Origin: Bacteroidota bacterium
GTDB lineage: Bacteria > Bacteroidota > Bacteroidia > Bacteroidales > Lentimicrobiaceae
Reading direction: 5' to 3'
Length of the DNA: 11,131 nucleotides
NCBI GenBank assembly: GCA_023428585.1
Contig: JAEYXG010000191.1
Span: 1 to 11,131 of the forward strand
Shown here: positions 1 to 6,815 of the stretch, in pieces
How the letters are laid out: each line of letters starts with the position of its first letter
Numbering within the stretch: the first letter of the stretch is position 1
Made by a program: the position numbers and the translations under genes
Notes under the pieces: generated by a model
Seen by the model: only the letters and a program-made list of their open reading frames with translations
The model's database searches: none
Told to the model about the DNA's origin: nothing

Positions 1-177
1 ATCCAGGATAACGTTCTCCAGGCAAAACAGACACTTCAGAGTATCATAGATAACTATGAAGGCGATGATTTGAAGAAAGTGGCGATGGACAAGTTGGCAC
101 AGATAGAAAGCACTGAAAGGTCAGTGAGCCCTAAAGTCATGGACAATGAAGCAGAAGAAAGCATTCAAATTAAATAA
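1..177 (+). CDS. C-terminal end of a tetratricopeptide-repeat protein (partial, cut by window start)
   Basis: Reading frame 1 is open from the first base to TAA at 175-177 and gives the last 58 residues of a protein whose start lies outside the window. The segment around VLQAKQTLQSIIDNYEGDD reads as the final helical pair of a TPR: a small residue and A-x-x-x-L spacing, a helix-breaking gap, then KKVAMDKLAQIE as a closing helix. A polar tail of about 18 residues follows. TPRs are protein-protein interaction scaffolds; in Bacteroidota, large TPR proteins are often envelope-associated, but with only the tail visible neither location nor function can be fixed. Its 3' end overlaps the next gene by 32 bases if that gene starts at 146, or lies 13 bases upstream if it starts at 191. 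Either way the two genes are almost surely co-transcribed. The frame is certain; the TPR call rests on a single repeat. Confidence 0.72.
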   Translation: MQDNVLQAKQTLQSIIDNYEGDDLKKVAMDKLAQIESTERSVSPKVMDNEAEESIQIK

Positions 178-1897
178 GACCATAAGCAAGATGAGCACAA
201 GATTCAGATATATAGCCACGAGCATGATAGCAATTGCATACTTATTATCAATAGGCAATTCATCCAGGCTCATGGCACAAACAATCAATGAAGAAGTCAC
301 GGTTACCGCTGCCTTTGAACCAAGCATTCCTGATTCAGATAAGATAAATATTGAACCTCCTGAAAATGAGACGGAAGTCAACCTTCCGGCAATGACATAC
401 AATAATGAACCTGCTCAGATGATGGTATCACTAAAACCTGAAAGCATTGCAGCAGTAAGGCTGGTAAGTGAGCCATTGAAAAAACTTTACAGGAATTATG
501 TCAAGGCAGGGATGGGCACATATACCACTCCATTTATTGACCTATATGCCAGTTCATTGAGGTCAGAAACACATTCGCTTGGCATTCACATTAAGCATAT
601 TTCTTCATCCGGTGAAATAGAAAACCATCCTATTTCAAGCAACAGCCATAATCAGATTGACTTGTACGGACAAAAATTCCTTGACAATCACACCATTTCC
701 GCAGATCTTGGATTCCGCCGCAACGTGGTTCATCATTATGGTTTCCTCAAAGAAGAATTTAATGAATCATCACTTCCATTAGCCTATACCTATAAGGATG
801 ATGATTTGAAACAAAGATTTGCACGAATACATGGAAGTTTTGGCATAAAATCGAACTATAAGGATAACGATCGAATTAATCACTTCGGAAACCTTAGAAT
901 AAAAAATCTCAGTGATCTGTATGAGACCCGTGAAACGACCCTTGAACTTAGGGCAGGTGCAGATAAGCAATTTGAACTTCTGGATTTCACTGATTACCAG
1001 CAATTGGGATTAACAGCTGATGTAAGTTATGTTGCCTATAAGGACAGTTTGCTTAAGCAGAATAATACGCTGGTATCATTAAAACCATTCATTAGTACAA
1101 GCTTTAATGAATATACCATCAAAGCAGGGATAAATCTTAACTTTAAAATTGACACTGTTTCAAAAGCATACCTCTTCCCATTTGCCGAAGGGCAGTTAAG
1201 GTTGATTGATGATGCATTGGTTGTTCATGCAGGTATTACAGGGAATGTAAAAAGACAGGGATTTGATGAGTTAAGTGATATCAATCCGTTTCTTCAATCT
1301 GTACTTCCCCTAAAGTACATGAGGGAGAAGTTTACTTTTTACGCCGGGCTCCGTGCACGTGCAGGTGAGTATTTTGATTTCAGTGCTTCTGTTCGCTCAA
1401 GCTCAGTGGCTAATGCTTACTTCTTCGTAAATGATTATAACAATGTTCCTTTTAACCGGTTTACACTCATACATGATGACGGCAACGTTATTAAAGGTCG
1501 CCTGGAAGCTCAGTATCATACTGCTGAGAGAATAAATGTAAAGGCCTATACTGAGATTGAGTCATGGAGTCTTGATAGTCTGAATCATGCATTTCATACC
1601 CCTGTTCTTAAGGTTGGTGTAGATGGCATGTACCAGATACAGAATAAAATAGTATTCAGGGCAAATGTTGCAGCACACAGTAAGCAATATGCACGTATCC
1701 TGAGTTCTACTGAAGGATTTACATCCTCTGCCATTGATGGATTTTTAGATATCAGCCTTGGCATTGAATACAGATATACAAAAGTACTTTCGGCATTCAT
1801 CAACTTTAACAATCTTACAAATTCCCGTTATTATTTATGGAATAATTATCCTTCATACAGATTCAACCTTATGGGAGGTATAGCTTACTCCTTCTGA
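146..1897 (+). CDS. Outer-membrane beta-barrel protein with a TonB-box-like N-terminus and no plug domain, function unknown
   Basis: The 583-residue product starts with a signal peptide: a basic stretch to about residue 21, a hydrophobic core around residues 22-36, and likely cleavage after LMA at residue 44. Right after it comes EEVTVTA (49-55), which resembles TonB boxes such as DTITVTA. A polar, proline-rich linker runs to about residue 110. From about 115 to the end, alternating polar/hydrophobic strands with aromatic residues at their ends look like an outer-membrane barrel, and the protein ends in Phe (GGIAYSF), a typical barrel-assembly signal. The plug domain of about 110-130 residues expected of a TonB-dependent receptor is absent, so this is not a standard receptor. 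ATG at 146 gives a 32-base overlap with the TPR gene; ATG at 191 (residue 16) would remove the overlap and give a more compact signal peptide, so it is a real alternative. I do not recognise a characterised family. Envelope role with the TPR partner is inferred. Confidence 0.85.
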   Translation: MKQKKAFKLNKTISKMSTRFRYIATSMIAIAYLLSIGNSSRLMAQTINEEVTVTAAFEPSIPDSDKINIEPPENETEVNLPAMTYNNEPAQMMVSLKPESIAAVRLVSEPLKKLYRNYVKAGMGTYTTPFIDLYASSLRSETHSLGIHIKHISSSGEIENHPISSNSHNQIDLYGQKFLDNHTISADLGFRRNVVHHYGFLKEEFNESSLPLAYTYKDDDLKQRFARIHGSFGIKSNYKDNDRINHFGNLRIKNLSDLYETRETTLELRAGADKQFELLDFTDYQQLGLTADVSYVAYKDSLLKQNNTLVSLKPFISTSFNEYTIKAGINLNFKIDTVSKAYLFPFAEGQLRLIDDALVVHAGITGNVKRQGFDELSDINPFLQSVLPLKYMREKFTFYAGLRARAGEYFDFSASVRSSSVANAYFFVNDYNNVPFNRFTLIHDDGNVIKGRLEAQYHTAERINVKAYTEIESWSLDSLNHAFHTPVLKVGVDGMYQIQNKIVFRANVAAHSKQYARILSSTEGFTSSAIDGFLDISLGIEYRYTKVLSAFINFNNLTNSRYYLWNNYPSYRFNLMGGIAYSF

Positions 1898-1916
1898 ACT
1901 GTAAAGGATGGCACTA

Positions 1917-1948
1917 TAATAAGTATTCAGTGAATTGAATACTTATTA
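1917..1948. terminator. Perfect 13-bp hairpin between convergent genes, likely bidirectional terminator
   Basis: TAATAAGTATTCA (1917-1929) is followed by a 6-base loop and its exact complement TGAATACTTATTA (1936-1948). It lies 19 bases after the barrel gene stop and 70 bases after the PPK2 stop on the other strand. Because the arms are perfect, the hairpin forms in transcripts of both directions. Neither side has a clean U-tract, so the position and symmetry carry the call. Confidence 0.6.
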
Positions 1949-2018
1949 CTCTATATAATGGCATTGTTGATTTTAAGCTTCAACTTTATGACTTAATGGG
2001 TTGATAATTAAATATTTA

Positions 2019-2915
2019 TCAGTCAATTTCATTCAGGAGCATCTGTTTGGATTTCTCCAGTTCTTCCTTTTCAGAAACCGGCATGGTTGGAAAGTCAATT
2101 TCAAGATCCTTCAATCTATTGATTATAATATTACTTACGGCATATCTCATGAACCATTTATGGTCAGCCGGTATAACAAACCATGGTGCAAATTCGGTAG
2201 AGGTTTGCGTAAGCATATCACTATATGCATTCATATAATCATCCCAGTATTGCCGCTCTTTTACATCTCCACTTGAGAACTTCCAGTTTTTGTTAGGATC
2301 TTCAATTCGGTCAAGGAAACGTTTTTTCTGTTCCTTTTTAGAAACGTTCAGGAAAAACTTAAGGATGATAACACCATTTTCAACGAGATGCCGCTCCATA
2401 TCATTTATTTGGCGGTAACGCCTCTTCCAGAAATCATTGTCAATGGAATCAACGGAAGTTACTCCCGGTAAATTTTGTGCAAGCAGGAATTGAGGGTGCA
2501 CCTTAACCACAAGTACCTCTTCATAATACGAACGATTAAAAATGCCGAACCTACCCCTTTCTGGCAAGCACTTATAGGTTCGCCAAATATAATCATGGTC
2601 CAATTCAACAGCTGAGGGAGTTTTAAAACTATACACTTCACACCCCTGAGGGTTCAAACCCGACATAACATGCTTGATGGTTCCATCCTTACCGGCAGCG
2701 TCCATTGCCTGGAATATCAACAGAATAGAGTGACGGTTATGACCATACAACTTCTCCTGCAACTCAATCAGTTGTTTTACATTATCCTCAAGAAGCTCTT
2801 TGCCTTGCTCCTTATTCCCGAGGTGCGCTGTATAGTCAGGATTAAAATCCTTTACCCTGTGGTTCTTACCCGGTTCAGCAATAATTTTCGGGTCAGCTAT
2901 CAAGTTTGATCTCAT
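2019..2915 (-). CDS. ppk2: Polyphosphate kinase 2 family protein (polyphosphate:nucleotide phosphotransferase), class III-like
   Basis: The 298-residue protein has the single-domain length of PPK2. It carries the Walker A loop AMDAAGKDG (70-78, with Asp72 and Lys76), then GLNPQG (86-91), and the Walker B/lid region FNRSYYEEVLV (126-136) followed by HP. Further family blocks are KFFLNVSKKEQKKR, NWKFSSGD and PWFVIPADHKWF. These blocks match my recollection of class III PPK2 enzymes such as the one from Cytophaga hutchinsonii, which transfer phosphate from inorganic polyphosphate to AMP and ADP, so it may regenerate ATP from polyP in the cytoplasm. No signal peptide is visible. The ATG start is preceded by a plausible promoter; the gene is monocistronic, divergent from the B12 operon and convergent with the barrel gene. 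The family is secure; the class III label is from motif memory and substrate preference (AMP versus ADP) is inference. Confidence 0.95.
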   Translation of the reverse strand: MRSNLIADPKIIAEPGKNHRVKDFNPDYTAHLGNKEQGKELLEDNVKQLIELQEKLYGHNRHSILLIFQAMDAAGKDGTIKHVMSGLNPQGCEVYSFKTPSAVELDHDYIWRTYKCLPERGRFGIFNRSYYEEVLVVKVHPQFLLAQNLPGVTSVDSIDNDFWKRRYRQINDMERHLVENGVIILKFFLNVSKKEQKKRFLDRIEDPNKNWKFSSGDVKERQYWDDYMNAYSDMLTQTSTEFAPWFVIPADHKWFMRYAVSNIIINRLKDLEIDFPTMPVSEKEELEKSKQMLLNEID

Positions 2916-2991
2916 GGTATTATACTATTTAGTTAAGATATTTTCTTATTAGAGGCAAGTACGTCAGCCATTCCACCTGACGAAGCAAAAG

Positions 2992-3025
2992 CAAATATCA
3001 GTTAAAAACTATAGATTTGTTCAAC
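2992..3025 (-). promoter_or_regulatory. Possible Bacteroidota-type promoter of the PPK2 gene
   Basis: On the minus strand a GTTG (complement of 3022-3025) is separated by 22 bases from GATATTTG (complement of 2992-2999), which differs from the TAnnTTTG -7 consensus by one base. It would leave a leader of about 70 bases before the ATG at 2915. Both boxes are imperfect, so this is only a candidate. Confidence 0.3.
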
Positions 3026-3090
3026 ATGTTAAATATAATGACTTTAGAGAGACGGAGCTATTTTGAAGATATAATTTCACTGAAATTTCT

Positions 3091-3119
3091 TTTGGCATAA
3101 CTAATTTACTGTACATTTG
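3091..3119 (+). promoter_or_regulatory. Promoter of the cobalamin riboswitch-btuB-btuG operon
   Basis: TTTG at 3091-3094 and a perfect TAnnTTTG box (TACATTTG, 3112-3119) are 17 bases apart, close to the usual Bacteroidota sigma factor spacing. The predicted start of transcription is about 4-6 bases further on, almost exactly where the first strand of the riboswitch P1 helix begins (3125). That agreement in position is the best support for the call. Confidence 0.65.
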
Positions 3120-3124
3120 CACAA

Positions 3125-3291
3125 CATTGGTCCAGTAAAAAGGATAATTGGGAATGCCGTGCAATTCGGCAACAGTTCCCGCTGCTGTAAGTTCCTTTAA
3201 AGGATTGGCATCAAGTCACTATCAAGAATGCTCCTGCCAGGGAGTGATGGGAAGGCGCCAAGACCGGAACAAGTCAGAAGACCAGCCAATG
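3125..3291 (+). promoter_or_regulatory. Cobalamin (B12) riboswitch aptamer
   Basis: The B12 box, AAGTCAGAAGACCAGCC (3271-3287), is close to the family consensus. The upstream core GGGAA ... GCCG/CGGC ... TTCCCGCTGCTGTAA is also present: GGGAA (3150-3154) pairs with TTCCC (3176-3180), and P5 is 3156-3159 with 3167-3170. P1 is closed by CATTGG (3125-3130) with CCAATG (3286-3291), and GTTCC (3191-3195) pairs with GGAAC (3266-3270). Such aptamers bind a cobalamin form and lower expression of downstream transport genes when B12 is plentiful. Here it precedes btuB and btuG, a textbook context. Whether it prefers adenosyl- or methyl/hydroxocobalamin cannot be read with confidence, although the extended peripheral arm between 3191 and 3270 is more like the adenosylcobalamin type. 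Confidence 0.95.
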
Positions 3292-3295
3292 AATG

Positions 3296-3408
3296 ATGGA
3301 TTTTGTAGTTTACGGTGAATGAACTGCATGCCGGTTTCTTTCTATTAGTCAAGGTGCACATAATAGAAATTCAAACGCAAGAGCAAAATCCATTGATTTT
3401 ATTTATTT
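3296..3408 (+). terminator. Long-range terminator-like stem in the btuB leader (possible riboswitch expression platform)
   Basis: ATGGATTTTG (3296-3305) is exactly complementary to CAAAATCCAT (3384-3393), and the 3' arm runs straight into the T-rich stretch TTGATTTTATTTATTT (3393-3408). The stem encloses the P13 candidate and a second perfect 9-bp hairpin, TTTCTATTA (3339-3347) with TAATAGAAA (3361-3369). The layout suggests a branched structure that could stop transcription before the btuB ATG at 3426. The ribosome-binding region lies about 90 bases beyond P13, too far to be masked by it directly, which makes transcriptional control more attractive. The large enclosed loop is unusual for an intrinsic terminator. 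Confidence 0.4.
3313..3333 (+). promoter_or_regulatory. Candidate P13 hairpin forming a kissing loop with riboswitch L5
   Basis: CGGTG (3313-3317) can pair with TGCCG (3329-3333), three Watson-Crick and two G-U pairs, exposing the loop AATGAACTGCA. Its part AACTGCA (3322-3328) is complementary to the L5 loop TGCAATT (3160-3166) at six of seven positions (one A-C mismatch). An L5-L13 kissing contact is the known ligand-dependent switch of cobalamin riboswitches. The stem is short and the hairpin lies 21 bases beyond P1, so this is a reasoned candidate. Confidence 0.45.
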
Positions 3409-3425
3409 AAATAATATCAAAGACA

Positions 3426-5492
3426 ATGCTGATTAATCAATGTCCAATAGCATCCAATCACGAACCAAGCAGGTGGTATGACTTTACATATTTGTTTCGT
3501 GATACTTTCAAACCTTCAACCGGATTAATACTTATAACATTATTCTTGGCATTGTCACCTTACACAACCTATGCACAACATGATACCATTCATCTAAAGG
3601 AAGTGGAGGTTTTAGGTATCAGGCCGGAAGTTTCAACAAGTTCACCCAATCCTGTTCAGCAAATTTCCCTTAAGAAGCTGAATGCCATCCCTTCGGCAAG
3701 CGTAGCGGAAGCAATCAGGAACTTTTCAGGAGTTGTAATCAAGGACTTTGGTGGTATTGGGGGGCTTAAAACGGTAATGATCCGCAGTTTGGGCTCAAAC
3801 CATACGGGAGTCTTCGTTGATGGACAACCCGAAAGTGATGCCGCAACCGGACAAATAGACATCGGAAGGATTGCCCTTCAGGATATCAGTAATATCAGGT
3901 TATCATTAGGTCAACCTGAATTCAAACTTAAGCCTGCAACTTTATATGCGTATGCCAGTGTATTGGAAATTGACTCGAAAGAACCGGATTTTCTAAATAA
4001 AAATACCTTTATAAATCTGTCAGCCAAGGCAGGATCATATAATACCTTTAATCCTACTGCAAGTATTGATTCAAAGCTTACAAACAACCTTACTGCCGGT
4101 ATCAGACTAAATTACTATAAAACAAAAGGCAATTTCCCATTTATTATTCATAATGGGACCTCTACTACAGAACAAAAAAGAGAAAACTCAGATATTGAAA
4201 CACTAAATGCTCAATTTTTAACCAAGATACTTTTCAATGACAGCAGCATGATGAGAGTAAGAGCCAACTGGTATTATTCCAATAGAGGTTTGCCGGGGGC
4301 CGTAATTCTCTATAATCCCTATTCCAGGCAGCGATTGGAAAACAAGGACTTTAAAGCCAGCATGCAATTTGAAAACAACAGGAAATCCTTCCTTAGAATA
4401 CAGTCAAGCATTGGATTCTCGGGAACCAACTTAACATATAGGGATCCTGATTTTCAAAACCAGTCGGGTGGATTAAGAAATGAATACGATCAGCAGGAAT
4501 ATTACATTTCAGAAGTTATTGCCCTGCCACTGTTTACAGGATTGAATTTTTCATTGGCAACCGATCTTCTTTTCAATAAACTGAAAACAAACGCGTATTC
4601 TATCAGTGAGCCTTCAAGAGTTACATCTCTGAACGCCGGTGTATTGCAATACGACAATAAAGGTCTTGAAATACAGGGAAGCCTGCTCATGACTTTGGCC
4701 AGGGATATGAGTGAAGGCAATGGAAATAAAAACTACTTCCGATTGTCACCGGCTATTTCACTGATAAAGGCATTAACTCATAACCATGCACTCAAGGTAC
4801 GCTTTATGTACAAGAATATATATAGAATGCCATCATTCAATGATCTCTATTATACTATATCAGGCAATAACAGACTTAACCCTGAAATAGCATCAATGGT
4901 TGATATGGGAATCCTGTTCAGCAAAGCCTTTAACAATAGCATAGGTCTCAATATCAAGGTTGACGGCTTCATCAATAAAGTAACGAATAAGATTGTTACA
5001 ATACCCACTCACAATCTATTCATCTGGAGCACTCAAAATATTGGAAAAGTTGATATTAAAGGGCTTGAACTTTATGCTGAGATAGTTAAACATTTAAATC
5101 AAGCGTGGTCAATTAATGTTAGTGGGAATTATACATATCAGTATGCTGTTGATGTAACCGATAATAGCAAAGATACCTATAAGCACCAGATTGCCTATAT
5201 ACCTTTTGAAACTGCAGGTGGTTTAGCTACATTGTATTATCGAAACATGGGCGTAGGCATTAATACGCTTTTCAATGGGTATAGATACACAACCGGCTAT
5301 AATACACGCGAAAATCTTCTGGAATCATGGATCTCTACTGATCTTACTGTCAGCTGGCTAAAAAAGATCAATAACAGGGAGTATAGGATGAAGGCCGAAG
5401 CAGTCAATATTATGAATCACCAATATGAAGTAGTAAGAGGATTCCCAATGACCGGTAGAGCTTACTATTTAAATCTATATGTTACACTTTAA
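3426..5492 (+). CDS. btuB: TonB-dependent outer-membrane vitamin B12 receptor BtuB
   Basis: The 688-residue protein transports cobalamin across the outer membrane using energy from TonB-ExbBD. A signal peptide has its hydrophobic core at about 33-44 and likely cleavage after TYA (residue 50). A TonB-box-like DTIHLKEVEVLG (53-64) follows, then the plug at about 75-185 (LNAIPSASVAEAIRNFSGV, IRSLGSNHTGVFVDGQP, DIGRIALQDISNIRLSLGQ), then a barrel of about 500 residues ending in YYLNLYVTL. There is no N-terminal carboxypeptidase-like domain, unlike SusC-type receptors. Substrate is assigned from context: a cobalamin riboswitch immediately upstream and a BtuG homologue 12 bases downstream, so the operon should be repressed by B12. 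The n-region of the signal peptide is long (about 30 residues), so a later start is possible, but no in-frame ATG exists before the hydrophobic core. Other substrates are unlikely given this context. Confidence 0.93.
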   Translation: MLINQCPIASNHEPSRWYDFTYLFRDTFKPSTGLILITLFLALSPYTTYAQHDTIHLKEVEVLGIRPEVSTSSPNPVQQISLKKLNAIPSASVAEAIRNFSGVVIKDFGGIGGLKTVMIRSLGSNHTGVFVDGQPESDAATGQIDIGRIALQDISNIRLSLGQPEFKLKPATLYAYASVLEIDSKEPDFLNKNTFINLSAKAGSYNTFNPTASIDSKLTNNLTAGIRLNYYKTKGNFPFIIHNGTSTTEQKRENSDIETLNAQFLTKILFNDSSMMRVRANWYYSNRGLPGAVILYNPYSRQRLENKDFKASMQFENNRKSFLRIQSSIGFSGTNLTYRDPDFQNQSGGLRNEYDQQEYYISEVIALPLFTGLNFSLATDLLFNKLKTNAYSISEPSRVTSLNAGVLQYDNKGLEIQGSLLMTLARDMSEGNGNKNYFRLSPAISLIKALTHNHALKVRFMYKNIYRMPSFNDLYYTISGNNRLNPEIASMVDMGILFSKAFNNSIGLNIKVDGFINKVTNKIVTIPTHNLFIWSTQNIGKVDIKGLELYAEIVKHLNQAWSINVSGNYTYQYAVDVTDNSKDTYKHQIAYIPFETAGGLATLYYRNMGVGINTLFNGYRYTTGYNTRENLLESWISTDLTVSWLKKINNREYRMKAEAVNIMNHQYEVVRGFPMTGRAYYLNLYVTL

Positions 5493-5504
5493 ATAAACCA
5501 ACGG

Positions 5505-6653
5505 ATGAAAAAAAATCTTACCAAACTCACAAAATCATTTCCCAACTTATTAATGTTAGGCAATTATGGTCAAAAGGCATTGCTTTATTTTTTATTAATA
5601 CTGTTTGTTACATCGGTATCGTGTAAAAAAGAACCCGATGATAATAATCCTGAAATTCCGGTAGAGATTCCTGAAAGCAGGGCAATTTATGTTTTGAACC
5701 AGGGGTCATACAGTGGGAATAACGCCTCCGTTACTTTGTTGAATTTGGAGAACCAGGTAGTTACTCCCGATTACTTTAAAGCTCAAAATGATCGTGAACT
5801 TGGTGATACCGGTGCCGACTTATACATTTATGGCAGCAAAGCATATATTGTAACAAATATATCCAGTCAGCTTGAAATAGTTGATGCCGTTACTTTTGAA
5901 AGTATAAAGCAAATAAGTTTCATAAAAGATGGCACGCCACAGCAACCATCGGCAATAACAGGCTTTGGCAGCAATATCTTTGTTTCAGCTTATGATGGTA
6001 CTGTATCAGTAATTGATACTGCAACACTTGAGATTGTGAAAGTCATTGAAGTAGGTTTGAATCCCGATGCCCTCTTGACTGCCAACGGGAAAGTATGGGT
6101 TTCAAACTCCGGCGGTCTCAATTTCCCTGATTATGACAACACGGTGTCAGTCATTGATCCCATAACTTTAAGGGAAGTAACCAAGATTGAAGTAGGCACA
6201 AATCCATACACTCTGAAAGCTGATGATTATGGGGATATTTATGTGATAACCCGCGGTAATTATGGTGATGTAAAAATGAGGCTGAAGATTATAGATTCGT
6301 CAACACAGACAGTAAAACACACGTTTGAAGACTTTGACGCTTATAATCTGACAATCAAGGGTGACACTGCCTATGTGTATCATTACGATTACATGGGATC
6401 TTCCGGGTCAAGCATCATGATGTTGAATGTAAAGACAGAGCAGATAATCAGATCAAACTTCATTACAGATGGCACTGTGATAAATGCAGTTTACGGTATT
6501 GCAGCCGACCCCAATTCAAATGATGTATATATAAGTGATGCAAAAGATTTTATTAGTCAGGGAACCGTGTATTGTTTCGGCACCGATGGCAAGTTAAAAT
6601 CATCATTTCCTGCCGGTGTCAACCCCTTTGCAATAAAATTCCTTATAAGGTAA
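5505..6653 (+). CDS. btuG: BtuG-type cell-surface vitamin B12-binding lipoprotein (YncE/DUF5074-like beta-propeller)
   Basis: The 382-residue product has a lipoprotein signal peptide with hydrophobic core 26-36 and lipobox SVSC, lipidated at Cys40. The acidic/lysine tail KKEPDD right after the Cys resembles the surface-export signal of Bacteroidota lipoproteins. Residues about 58-382 form repeats typical of a YncE-like seven-bladed propeller: YVLNQGSYSGNNA, LGDTGADLYIYGSKAY, VSVIDTATLEIV, VSNSGG followed by YDNTVSVIDP, FITDGT, and GTVYCFGTDGKLK. These segments agree with what I recall of BtuG from Bacteroides thetaiotaomicron, which sits on BtuB and binds B12 extremely tightly before passing it in. 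The gene begins 12 bases after the btuB stop, so the two are translated from one riboswitch-controlled mRNA. An ATG at residue 17 would also leave a workable signal peptide; the first ATG is preferred because of its tight spacing to btuB. Confidence 0.92.
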   Translation: MKKNLTKLTKSFPNLLMLGNYGQKALLYFLLILFVTSVSCKKEPDDNNPEIPVEIPESRAIYVLNQGSYSGNNASVTLLNLENQVVTPDYFKAQNDRELGDTGADLYIYGSKAYIVTNISSQLEIVDAVTFESIKQISFIKDGTPQQPSAITGFGSNIFVSAYDGTVSVIDTATLEIVKVIEVGLNPDALLTANGKVWVSNSGGLNFPDYDNTVSVIDPITLREVTKIEVGTNPYTLKADDYGDIYVITRGNYGDVKMRLKIIDSSTQTVKHTFEDFDAYNLTIKGDTAYVYHYDYMGSSGSSIMMLNVKTEQIIRSNFITDGTVINAVYGIAADPNSNDVYISDAKDFISQGTVYCFGTDGKLKSSFPAGVNPFAIKFLIR

Positions 6654-6690
6654 TTTCACTGGTAATTATATAGATTTGGTTATGCCTTAT

Positions 6691-6722
6691 GCTGATTTAC
6701 AAAATACTAAGTCCAAATCAGC
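6691..6722. terminator. Hairpin downstream of btuG, possible terminator
   Basis: GCTGATTT (6691-6698) and AAATCAGC (6715-6722) form a perfect 8-bp stem with a 16-base loop, 37 bases after the btuG stop and about 90 bases after the convergent GH18 stop. No real U-tract follows on either strand, so it may help end either transcript but is a weak candidate on its own. Confidence 0.35.
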
Positions 6723-6759
6723 TTAACCACAACCATGGCAAACAACAGAAACAATCTTG

Positions 6760-6808
6760 AGATCAGGAAGCTCCATGAAACACTTTGAACCAGGGGGCTT
6801 TCTGATTT
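6760..6808 (+). terminator. 15-bp hairpin in the convergent intergenic region, best formed in the btuG-side transcript
   Basis: The arm 6760-6774 pairs with 6794-6808 along 15 positions, three of them G-U, around a 19-base loop. Because G-U pairs become C-A mismatches in the opposite transcript, the continuous helix exists only in RNA made on the plus strand, i.e. read-through from btuB-btuG. A U-rich run follows only on the minus side (complement of 6736-6757), so the orientation signals conflict. It ends 7 bases before the GH18 stop codon. Confidence 0.4.
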
Positions 6809-6815
6809 ATAAGCA

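Noticed and set aside
121..402. A 93-codon minus-strand frame opposite the start of the barrel gene
   Set aside because: Its hydrophobic stretch is the mirror of the polar, signal and linker codons of the real gene. There is no promoter or neighbour on that strand.
2001..2909. Open frames on the plus strand opposite the PPK2 gene
   Set aside because: They are antisense to a protein with complete PPK2 motifs, and their translations have no domain-like composition.
3012..3019. TAGATTTG, a perfect match to the Bacteroidota -7 box on the plus strand
   Set aside because: No TTTG or TTG lies 17-23 bases upstream, and a complete promoter exists at 3091-3119 directly before the riboswitch.
3293..3322. 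A nine-codon open frame (MMDFVVYGE) in the btuB leader, overlapping the P13 candidate
   Set aside because: It lies within sequence needed for riboswitch and leader pairing, has no ribosome-binding signal, and its length is what chance would give. A regulatory leader peptide cannot be excluded but nothing supports it.
6671..6678. Another perfect TAnnTTTG match, downstream of btuG
   Set aside because: No -33 partner is seen and nothing but the 3' end of a convergent gene lies downstream; the only short frames there are 14-17 codons.
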